Assembly: GCA_012032345.1 (NCBI GenBank)
Contig: JAAUQI010000003.1
Location: 62,001 to 126,000, forward strand
Reading direction: 5' to 3'
DNA from: Leptolyngbyaceae cyanobacterium RM1_1_2
GTDB taxonomy: Bacteria > Cyanobacteriota > Cyanobacteriia > Phormidesmidales > Phormidesmidaceae
Length of the DNA: 64,000 bases
The notes under the pieces were generated by a model, which made no database searches, was not told the origin of the DNA, and worked only from the letters and a program-made list of their open reading frames with translations. The position numbers and the translations under genes are program-made. Below, one piece after another: positions 1 to 7,760 of the stretch; within the stretch, counting starts at the first letter, position 1, and every line of letters starts with the position of its first letter.

Positions 1-1419
1 CCGACCCCAAATGCTGGGCTGCCTTCGTCAGGGCCTTTCAACTACGCAGAGGCTCTACAAAAGTCCTTTTTGTTTTATGAAGCTCAGCGCTCTGGCCCCC
101 TACCCGACGACAATCGTATTGAGTGGCGGGGCGACTCAGCCCTAAGTGACGGTGCCGATGTTGGCCTGGATCTTAGCGGTGGTTACTACGATGCTGGAGA
201 TCATGTCAAGTTTGGCCTACCGATGGCCTACTCCATGACCATGCTGAGTTGGGGAGTCGGCGAGTACCGCGACGCCTACACTCAGATTGGTCAGATTGAT
301 GAAGCTTTGGATGCGATCAAGTGGGGTACTGACTTCATTTTGAAAGCACACGTGACCGACGCCAACGGTACCAAAGAGTTTTGGGGCCAGGTCGGAGACG
401 GCAATAGCGACCATAGCTACTGGGGCGCGCCAGAAGACATGGCGATGGAGCGTCCTGCCTTCAAAATTGACCGCCAGAATCCCGGCAGCGATCTAGCAGC
501 AGAAGCCGCCGCCGCCCTAGCCGCCGCTTCTATTGTCTTTCGACCGACCGACTCAGCCTATGCCGACACTCTGCTCAGCAACGCCGAGCAGCTATACGAC
601 TTTGCTGACACCTATCGCGGCAAATATTCGGATGCTATTCCTAACGCTCAAAATTTCTATAACTCCTGGAGTGGCTACGAGGACGAACTGGCTTGGGGAG
701 CTTCCTGGCTTTATGAAGCCACTGGCAATGTCTCGTATCTGCAGCAGGCTGAATCTGTCTATCAAGATCAGCTAGGAGGTCTAGAGCAAGGCTGGACGAT
801 CAACTGGGACGATAAGTCCTACGGAGCGGCTGTGCTTTTGGCGCAGCAAACAAACAGCGATCGCTACCAGCAAGACGTTGAAGGTTGGCTAAATTCCTGG
901 GTTGAAGGCCGCAACGGCGTACAAATTACAGACGGTGGTCTGCGCTGGATTAGTCAGTGGGGGTCGCTGCGCTATGCGGCAAATACGGCCTTTGTAGCAG
1001 GTGTCTATGCAGATACTGTTCGGGATCCGAAGGGAGAATTTGGTTCTTTAGCTGAGACAACAACAGATTACCTCTTGGGTAATAATCCCCGAAATTCTAG
1101 CTACGTGGTGGGATTTGGCGAAAACTCTCCGCTACAGCCTCATCACCGGGCCTCTCACGGCGGCACCTGGGGCGACTTCAACAGCGCTAGCCCCAATGAG
1201 AACATTCTCTACGGTGCCCTTGTGGGCGGGCCTGATAAGCCCAATGACTTTGCTTACGAAGACAGCCGAGGAAACTATATTACCAACGAGGTAGCCCTTG
1301 ACTACAATGCTGGACTTACTGGATCTTTAGCGCGAATGGCAAGCGTTTTTGGCGGTACTCCCCTCAGCACTACTGAGTTGAATGCCCTACCGGGAGTAGC
1401 TGTGGTAAATATCATTTAA
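1..1419 (+). CDS. Glycoside hydrolase family 9 endoglucanase, 5'-truncated by window edge
   Basis: The reading frame is open from base 1, so the start codon and any signal peptide lie outside the window; the TTG at 70 is internal because the residues before it (FNYAEALQKS) are already GH9 sequence. Visible GH9 landmarks are the N-terminal GGYYDAGDHVKF segment with the catalytic-base aspartates (bases ~175-215), the conserved PHHRASHG histidine motif (1138-1161), and the C-terminal ITNEVALDYNAG motif whose Glu codon (1288-1290) is the expected proton donor. The family cleaves internal beta-1,4-glucan bonds. It lies just upstream of cellulose synthase genes, so editing or release of nascent cellulose is the likely job. 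A strong terminator directly follows, so it is not cotranscribed with the genes to its right. Confidence 0.95.
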   Translation, partial: PTPNAGLPSSGPFNYAEALQKSFLFYEAQRSGPLPDDNRIEWRGDSALSDGADVGLDLSGGYYDAGDHVKFGLPMAYSMTMLSWGVGEYRDAYTQIGQIDEALDAIKWGTDFILKAHVTDANGTKEFWGQVGDGNSDHSYWGAPEDMAMERPAFKIDRQNPGSDLAAEAAAALAAASIVFRPTDSAYADTLLSNAEQLYDFADTYRGKYSDAIPNAQNFYNSWSGYEDELAWGASWLYEATGNVSYLQQAESVYQDQLGGLEQGWTINWDDKSYGAAVLLAQQTNSDRYQQDVEGWLNSWVEGRNGVQITDGGLRWISQWGSLRYAANTAFVAGVYADTVRDPKGEFGSLAETTTDYLLGNNPRNSSYVVGFGENSPLQPHHRASHGGTWGDFNSASPNENILYGALVGGPDKPNDFAYEDSRGNYITNEVALDYNAGLTGSLARMASVFGGTPLSTTELNALPGVAVVNII

Positions 1420-1447
1420 CCGCAGTATCTGCGGCTCTTGATTAGTT

Positions 1448-1485
1448 CTGAGGCACGGGGACTTTTTGCTCGTGCCTCAGTTTTT
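1448..1485 (+). terminator. Rho-independent terminator after the GH9 gene
   Basis: A perfect 10-bp inverted repeat (CTGAGGCACG at 1448-1457 with CGTGCCTCAG at 1471-1480), 13-base loop, followed directly by five T. It lies 28 bases after the GH9 stop. The opposite-strand lipoprotein gene ends at 1596, so it separates two convergent units. Confidence 0.9.
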
Positions 1486-1595
1486 GCTTTGAAGAAAGAT
1501 AGCAGTCTTAAATCGTTTCGGAAAGAGTGTGAAAGGCTTTTCCTGTGAAAAAGTCTCATAATCTAAACAGGATAGCTACATCACGGATCTAATCT

Positions 1596-2342
1596 TTACT
1601 GCATCATATTAGATAAAGGCAGCGGTAAATTATCTTCCTCCGTAAAGGGCATCTGCGAGGTATCATTTGATTCATCAACTTCAGGGCTATAGGTGAGGCG
1701 CTTTTGCCAAATATTATCAGCTTCAACCAGGGTAAAGTTATTGTTATCAGGAACTTTTCCCGATGGCATTGGAATAGCCATAGACTGGCTAACCTGTAAA
1801 TAAGGTCTACCACTAGAGGTATAACTTAGCTGAGAATCACCGTTGTTGATAACGGCCTTCGTCAAAAAATCTTCAACATCTGTAGAAAAACTGGTGGGTT
1901 CTAGCGTTGCCATAAATAACACAGTCGGGCTGGGGGTGAGATCTTCTTGAAATAGATCAGCATTCAACTGCCAGCTTTCAAACGAGTTACCTTCGCCGTC
2001 GAGCTGCCGCAAAGAAAGGTCTGCCTGCCACTGCCCCTCCTCAACAACGGCAAACTGGCGATCAAGAATTGTATAGGACGGGCCGTTCTCAGAGATATCC
2101 GGTGACGAAATTTCCTTCAGGGTACGCACTGCAGCAATACTCAAGCGAGTTTTGTCTGGTAGGGAAGCCGTTCCCTTTAAATCAAAGCCTCCCGATTGCC
2201 CAACCATCTCAATCTCATCAATGCTTAAATTAACGGCGACATTTCGGCTAGCATAGCTACTCCAAGAATCCTGTATAAAACTGCAACCGGAGCTGACTAA
2301 CAGCAGCAGTACGAAAAAGGTCGAAACAAACAGCTTGCTCAT
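1596..2342 (-). CDS. Hypothetical lipoprotein of the cellulose locus
   Basis: A 248-residue protein with a short basic N-terminus, a hydrophobic stretch and a lipobox (LVSSGC, Cys about residue 20), so export and lipid attachment are predicted. The mature part has no motif I can assign; it is acidic, Ser/Asp-rich and appears beta-rich, with a hydrophilic C-terminal tail. It is divergent from the barrel gene at 2509 across 166 bases, which suggests a shared regulatory region with the cellulose genes. A role in anchoring or assembling the export complex is only a positional guess. Confidence 0.75.
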   Translation of the reverse strand: MSKLFVSTFFVLLLLVSSGCSFIQDSWSSYASRNVAVNLSIDEIEMVGQSGGFDLKGTASLPDKTRLSIAAVRTLKEISSPDISENGPSYTILDRQFAVVEEGQWQADLSLRQLDGEGNSFESWQLNADLFQEDLTPSPTVLFMATLEPTSFSTDVEDFLTKAVINNGDSQLSYTSSGRPYLQVSQSMAIPMPSGKVPDNNNFTLVEADNIWQKRLTYSPEVDESNDTSQMPFTEEDNLPLPLSNMMQ

Positions 2343-2508
2343 AATCTTTCCTGGAAAGTACTAAAACCTGAGCGAAAAAATTAAGGATAACACCGCTGAT
2401 ATTAAGCTTCTGTAAGGTAGCGTCGTGTAAGTTGTGAAATACTTATTTGATTATCAGTATTTAAGATGTTAACTTTCCCCCCTGCTGCTTGTGGAGAATC
2501 AAGACCTC

Positions 2509-4662
2509 ATGCCTCGTTCATCTGAGTTTTACTCCATGTATCGCTCATCTGCCAAGTCCATATTTTTATCCATAACAGTTGGCTGTTGCTTTTTTAGCCA
2601 TGCAGGAATGGCACAGGCAAGCCAGGGAGAGTCAGATCTTTTACCCGAAACTGCAAATTCAGCTATCGATGATCTAGCTAATGAAGCCAGTCTGGCTGAT
2701 ACTCCTGACAGACTGATAGCTAGCAAGGACGGTGATGATCAGCCAACAGAGTCGTTTGTTGAGTTCCCAACTGAAACAGACAGCTCGGAAATTTTTTCAA
2801 AAACCTTGGTTTTTTCTGAACAGTTTCAAACTGCTGCTGCCCGTGAAGGAAGTTCTATTCGGCGGGAAGAATCTCAGCTAGCTGCTTTGATCGTCGATGA
2901 TGTCCTCAGCCAGGACGAGGCAGATGATAATCACTCAGCTATCGGGTCACCTGACGTCAATACCTATCTGGAAGATAGCGCAGTAGCTCCTGCCGTAATT
3001 GCCCAGGCTGCAACAATTCCTAATGGTCAAGTACCTGCAGGAATTCCTGTACCCTGGACACTGTCTCAGGTTCCCTCGGGGGTTCCCCAAGCTGGCTTTC
3101 CTGCTACTCCTTCAGCAGCAGGTAGCTGGGTCATGGTTTGGATTCCTAACGGTTCTTCTCCCGTGCCGATCGGCTCAGATGGTTCTGCTGCCAACCTGCC
3201 TAACAACATTCCTCAGCAAGCGTATTATCAAGCCTGGATGCCTGTCGGAACACCTGGTCAAACTTTGCCCGGAAATGTACCCTGGGCTAATCCGGCGGCT
3301 AGTAGTGGTTATGGATATCCCTACGGCGGCGCGCCCAGTCAGCCTGCGCTCAGTCAACCTGTAAATCAGGCTGGTTTTTTCCCGAGCGCGGTTGCGCCCC
3401 AAACTTATGGCATACAGCCTCAGCCTTATGCAACCCAGTATTTGCCAGCCCAGATTTCTCAGGGCTATTACGTTCCCCCAGTGCTGCCTGGCCCAGGGGT
3501 CGAACAACCCCTGGTAGTCCCTTTTGCTCCAGGCGGTTCCGGCAGCGTTCCGGTATTGCCGAGTCCGCCGCCGCTAGAGACACCGACGTATCCTACCAGT
3601 CCTGACCCTAATCCTTACTCCAGTACCTATTTAGGCATCCCTCCAGTAGCCACGCCCGCTGCGCCTGCGGTGATCAGCCCTCCAGCGATCGCTACAATAC
3701 CGACGACGGCTACGGCCCTCGCGGTTGATCGGGTGAGCGAACCCATTACTGAACCAAGTCTTAGTTTACAGGGCCTTTATGTTCTGCAAGGAGAAGAATC
3801 TTCGGCGAGAGCGCGGCTCAGTGGTTCAGCATTTTTAACCCCAACTGTACTGGTGGGGGGAGTGCTAGATCTACTCACAGGCCCTGACCTGACTAATGAT
3901 GACGGCGTGCAGGTGACGGAACTCTATATCGCGGCCTCTTTGCCTCAGGTGCCTAGCTTGAGGTTTCGCTTTGGTCAGCTAGATTTAACCTCGTACTTTG
4001 ATCGCAACAGCTTTGCCAAGGATATCTCTAGAGACTTCTTCAACTCTACGTTTCAAACCAATCCGGCTCTGTTTGCGGGTGCAAACGTAACGGCTTCTCG
4101 CCCTGCTGGTCTGGTGCAGTGGGCTATTACCGATGACATCAATCTTGGGGCCGCGATTTTCTCGTCTGATGCCGATATTGGCAATTTTGCCGTTGATGGC
4201 TTTGCTGGAGAAGTCAGCTTCAGAACAGGTGATTTGATTGTGCGCGGTACGTTCATCAGTTCTCAAGACACTCAGTTTCAAAATACAGACGATCGTTTAG
4301 AAGCCTACGGCGTTAACGCAGAGTGGTTTTTCCCTGATCTTAATCTAGGTCTTTTTGGTCGTTATGGAGAGGTTGAAAATGCCAACAGTGGCTTTAGGGC
4401 TGATACCTACAGCTTTGGTTTTAACGTGCTGGATGTTTTCTCAGAGGGCGATCGCTTGGGGTTGGGCTACGGTCGCAACCTGGAAGCCAATTTGGGGGAT
4501 GGAGAGACCCCTGACGTGCTGGAACTTTTTTATGACTTTGAGCTGGTTTCTAACATCCGAGCGGGTTTCACATTTCAGCAGCGTGACTCTCTGAGCGAAT
4601 CTTTTGCGGGCTTCCGCATTCGAGGTGATTTGGATTTGACTCCTAGCTTGTCTTTAGATTGA
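2509..4662 (+). CDS. Outer-membrane beta-barrel protein with Pro-rich middle; possible BcsC barrel equivalent
   Basis: I chose ATG 2509 because GGAG (2493-2496) sits 12 bases upstream; an in-frame GTG at 2491 overlaps that site and an ATG at 2536 is also possible. The N-terminus is a signal peptide ending near AMAQA-like sequence (GMAQAS). Residues ~50-170 are acidic and low complexity; ~170-420 are Pro/Gly/Gln-rich with repeated 'VPxGxP' units; the last ~300 residues alternate polar and hydrophobic residues with aromatic ends, as in porin-type barrels (for example RFRFGQLDLTSYFDRN and GLFGRYGEVEN). It is followed two bases later by a TPR protein and then bcsB/bcsA. I infer that it supplies the outer-membrane pore that BcsC carries as its C-terminal domain; a separate carbohydrate porin is the alternative. 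Confidence 0.7.
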   Translation: MPRSSEFYSMYRSSAKSIFLSITVGCCFFSHAGMAQASQGESDLLPETANSAIDDLANEASLADTPDRLIASKDGDDQPTESFVEFPTETDSSEIFSKTLVFSEQFQTAAAREGSSIRREESQLAALIVDDVLSQDEADDNHSAIGSPDVNTYLEDSAVAPAVIAQAATIPNGQVPAGIPVPWTLSQVPSGVPQAGFPATPSAAGSWVMVWIPNGSSPVPIGSDGSAANLPNNIPQQAYYQAWMPVGTPGQTLPGNVPWANPAASSGYGYPYGGAPSQPALSQPVNQAGFFPSAVAPQTYGIQPQPYATQYLPAQISQGYYVPPVLPGPGVEQPLVVPFAPGGSGSVPVLPSPPPLETPTYPTSPDPNPYSSTYLGIPPVATPAAPAVISPPAIATIPTTATALAVDRVSEPITEPSLSLQGLYVLQGEESSARARLSGSAFLTPTVLVGGVLDLLTGPDLTNDDGVQVTELYIAASLPQVPSLRFRFGQLDLTSYFDRNSFAKDISRDFFNSTFQTNPALFAGANVTASRPAGLVQWAITDDINLGAAIFSSDADIGNFAVDGFAGEVSFRTGDLIVRGTFISSQDTQFQNTDDRLEAYGVNAEWFFPDLNLGLFGRYGEVENANSGFRADTYSFGFNVLDVFSEGDRLGLGYGRNLEANLGDGETPDVLELFYDFELVSNIRAGFTFQQRDSLSESFAGFRIRGDLDLTPSLSLD

Positions 4663-4672
4663 GGTGCCCCTT

Positions 4673-6994
4673 ATGCAACAGCTTTCTTTACGATATGTTC
4701 GAGCTGAAAAGCTCTGTTTTTTGAGTCTGGCTGTTTTTGGATTTACTCTAGCGGGTATTCCCCAAACATTTACAGCTCCTCTGGCTGTGCAGGCTCAGAC
4801 TAGCCAGAGCACTCTGGCTCAGGGATATAGCCTTTTGAGTCAGGGTCGCGTTGATGAGGCGATCGCCACGTTTGAAAGACTGGTACGCCAAAGCCCTAAC
4901 AGCGTGGACGCACTCCAGGGACTTGGAATTGCCTATCGTCGAGCTGGCAGCAATGCCAATGCCCTGGCTACCTACCAGCGGATTGCCGAGCTTGACCCCA
5001 ACAATCAGCTAGCCCTAAATACTCTGGGATATCTAGGTGAGTTCCGTTCGCAATGGCAGCCTATTGGCATTCAAGCCTTAACTCGCCTGCTGCAGATTAG
5101 TCCAAACTCTTTGGAAGCTAGATCCCAACGCGCCAAACTTTACTACTATCAGGGGCGCTTTTCCCAATCTTTGGCAGATTATGCGCTGGTAATCCCTCGT
5201 ACCTCAGATGTAAATATTTTGCGCCCAGCCGCAGAAGCTTATACCTTTAGCGGTGATTACTCTACTGGACTGGCTCTGTTTGAGCGCTACCGCGCTGCCG
5301 GGGGCGTCATTCAGGGCGATATGGCGATCGCTTATGCCCAAGCCTTGCGAGATAGCGGCCAGTTGGTCCAAGCAGCTCAGATTTTGGAGCAGGAGCTACG
5401 CCGCAATCCCGAGTTTGATACTCAACACATCCGGCTACGCGGTGCCCTAGCCAGCACCTACGCGGCCAGTCGGCAGTTTCAGCCAGCTCTGGAGCTAATC
5501 CAGCCGCTGCGAGGGCGGCTAGATTCGCGTCTAACCTTAGCCCGAGCACTCAACGCCATTGGTAGCTATAGCGGACAGGCTAGCTACAGTCAGGAAGCGG
5601 CAATGATTTATCAGGCAGTGCTTGCTGGTAGCAGCGACGTGACTCCTGGCACTCAGCGAGAAGCGATTTCGGTTTTGAGTAATCTACCTGACTATCAAAC
5701 TCCGGCTTTGCAGATTACTCAGCAGCTTGCCCAAGCGCTACCCGACGACAGCAGCCTGACGCTGCAGCAGCAGGTTTTGGCTTATGAAACCGGAAGTCTT
5801 GAGCGAACCAATTTTGTACAGCAGGTTCGCAGCGCCTTTCCCAGCCTCCCCGCTGATCCGGTGCAGGTGCGCTATATGGCTCAGATCCTGAGTCGTCTGG
5901 ATCCACCTGTGGCAGAACTGCTGCCGCTTTACCAGAGCTTGGTCAGTGCCGGCACGACTGATGCCTTTTTGAACTTTCGCGTGGCTCAAATCTATTCTCA
6001 GCAGAACCAATATGCCAGTGCCCGTTCTGCCCTCAGTGCCTACGGTGCCACCCCGGCGGGTAGTCAGGATGTACCGACGACCCAGCTACTGCTAGCAGAA
6101 ATTGAGCGTCAAGAAGGTAACCTGGCTCAAAGCGCCCAGCGATATCAGGCGATTTTAAGCAGCGCTGAGACCCCGGCTGTCCGAAACGCAGCCGCTCAGG
6201 GATTGGCCACGATATATCAGGTTCAAGGGCGATCGCAAGACGCGATTGCGATCTACAGCCAGCTGATTGCCGAAAATCCGCAAGAGTTCTCCTATCAGTT
6301 AGGCCGTAGCGCGATCGCCTATCAGGGTGGCTTGATTACGGAGGCCCAGGCAGCAGCAGCTCTGCAGCAGGGAATACAGCAGTATGCAGGCAGAACTCCT
6401 CCCGCTGAGCTAATTTCTCTGGCAACAGCGCTGCCGCCCAGTGCAGGTCGAGCTGCCTTTTATCAGCAGCTACTGGCAGCAGATCCCACCAATGCTCAAC
6501 TGCAGCTGCGATCGCTGCAGGTACTAGCAGAAACAAATCCGCGTCAGGCTCAGGCCCAAATTTCTCAGCTAATTGCTCAGAATCCTAACGCTTTAGATCT
6601 CTACTTCGTTCAAGGAGAAATTGCCCAGCAAACCGGAGACTATGACCTGGCACGGCAGAGCTACGCAGCCATCAGCCAGCGGCAACCTAACAACTTAGAT
6701 GCCCTGTTGTCCCTGGCAGGATTAGAGTTTCAGCAGGGCAACTACGCCCAGGCAGATAGGCTCTATCAGGAGGCGCTCTCGCTTAATGCAGGCAGCAGTA
6801 CGGCACGGACGTCACTGGCCGCCTTAAATGCAGTCCAGGGTCGCTCTTTAGCGGCGATTCAGCAGCTACGAACCTGGCAGCAAACACAGCTCTCTCAGAG
6901 CGTTGTTGATCCCCAAATAGCTGAACAGATTCAGCAAATTGGAGAAGGATTGCTGCAGCAGCGCGGCATCCAACCTGAATGGGAGCGATTTTAA
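4673..6994 (+). CDS. Periplasmic TPR protein, BcsC-like N-terminal equivalent
   Basis: ATG 4673 is preferred because GAGG (4661-4664), overlapping the stop of the previous gene, lies 8 bases upstream; a GTG at 4664 overlaps it. A signal peptide ends near AVQAQT. The rest is a superhelix of tetratricopeptide repeats (clear units such as LAQGYSLLSQGRVDEAIATF and LLSLAGLEFQQGNYAQADRL), at about 770 residues and with no barrel at its end. BcsC in proteobacteria has a TPR half in the periplasm followed by an outer-membrane barrel; here the two parts seem to be separate adjacent genes in reversed order. The protein probably guides the glucan from BcsB to the pore. Confidence 0.82.
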   Translation: MQQLSLRYVRAEKLCFLSLAVFGFTLAGIPQTFTAPLAVQAQTSQSTLAQGYSLLSQGRVDEAIATFERLVRQSPNSVDALQGLGIAYRRAGSNANALATYQRIAELDPNNQLALNTLGYLGEFRSQWQPIGIQALTRLLQISPNSLEARSQRAKLYYYQGRFSQSLADYALVIPRTSDVNILRPAAEAYTFSGDYSTGLALFERYRAAGGVIQGDMAIAYAQALRDSGQLVQAAQILEQELRRNPEFDTQHIRLRGALASTYAASRQFQPALELIQPLRGRLDSRLTLARALNAIGSYSGQASYSQEAAMIYQAVLAGSSDVTPGTQREAISVLSNLPDYQTPALQITQQLAQALPDDSSLTLQQQVLAYETGSLERTNFVQQVRSAFPSLPADPVQVRYMAQILSRLDPPVAELLPLYQSLVSAGTTDAFLNFRVAQIYSQQNQYASARSALSAYGATPAGSQDVPTTQLLLAEIERQEGNLAQSAQRYQAILSSAETPAVRNAAAQGLATIYQVQGRSQDAIAIYSQLIAENPQEFSYQLGRSAIAYQGGLITEAQAAAALQQGIQQYAGRTPPAELISLATALPPSAGRAAFYQQLLAADPTNAQLQLRSLQVLAETNPRQAQAQISQLIAQNPNALDLYFVQGEIAQQTGDYDLARQSYAAISQRQPNNLDALLSLAGLEFQQGNYAQADRLYQEALSLNAGSSTARTSLAALNAVQGRSLAAIQQLRTWQQTQLSQSVVDPQIAEQIQQIGEGLLQQRGIQPEWERF

Positions 6995-7760
6995 AGCCTG
7001 CGGGTCGTGAATTTAAAGCAGCGCTGAAGCTTGCTCAGGTAGAGGTGTCAGACCTGGAAGAGAGTCGTAGCATTTAAGAAGCAGGCATCTGCCATAGATC
7101 AATCGGCATTTGTGCGCAAATTAATCAGCAACTATGCGTAGATTCACCAAAGTTTACTTTCCGCTTCCTGACCACTTTTCTACAGCAAGGTTATTCCTAC
7201 TGGCCTAGGCGCATCGCTGAGTGTCCCCACCTGAGAGACAGAAACTCTAGCAAACAGTACAGCTTTTTGAGCACAAGTTGCTAACGAGATTTGCTGAGTC
7301 AAGCAGGGAATTTTGAAACAGGTTTTTTAAGCTTATGACGGTTTACAACTGGTTGGATACAAAAGTTACTGGCCCTCCCAGTGCAGATGGGCTAACGCGA
7401 AGCCCTGAATTCCTCTTTCAGAGAGGGTTAGCAGTTTGTAACAGTCTTGATGTTGCTGATTAATGACTGACTTTGTCAAATCTGTTTTCAGTTTCAAACA
7501 TTTAGCAGTTTGAATGAAAATCCTGGCTGTTCACGCTCTGATTGACACCCAACGCCAATAACGGTTTTGCTGGGCTGCGCCAAAGCTTCACCCAGCCTAC
7601 AGCAGAATCACAGGTTCAAAAGTTTTGTCCCTCAGCTAGGTTCACGCTAAGCCTGCAAAAGCATACCGCCCACGTTGACGACATAGCAGGGGCAAATTTT
7701 CCAAATCTTTATCTATTTGCCTTGTCCCCTTTTTTACCACTTTCTGAATAGGTTAGTTCT
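6995..7760 (+). other. 766-base intergenic leader before bcsB
   Basis: No convincing gene is present. A 69-codon open frame at 7542-7751 has no ribosome site and unremarkable composition. The length is unusual between genes of one pathway and points to a separate promoter or leader RNA for bcsB-bcsA. A nested stem structure at 7365-7442 is listed separately. Confidence 0.5.
7365..7442 (+). promoter_or_regulatory. Candidate structured RNA in the bcsB leader
   Basis: Three nested helices can be drawn: GTTAC (7365-7369) with GTAAC (7438-7442), GCTAAC (7391-7396) with GTTAGC (7427-7432), and CCTCT (7412-7416) with AGAGG (7422-7426); a side stem CCCA/TGGG lies at 7377-7390. The junction contains ACGCGAAGCC, close to the ACGCAAAGCC core of c-di-GMP-I riboswitches, but the upstream GGCAAACC element of that class is absent. 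This is a hand-drawn structure, not a model match. Confidence 0.25.

Noticed and set aside
7338-7450. c-di-GMP-I riboswitch call for the leader structure
   Set aside because: Only the ACGC(G)AAGCC segment fits; the GGCAAACC segment and GNRA tetraloop of the class are missing, so I list it only as a structured element.
7542-7751. 69-codon open frame before bcsB
   Set aside because: It has no ribosome site, starts by a rare codon and has no recognisable composition or motif; it is more likely leader sequence.
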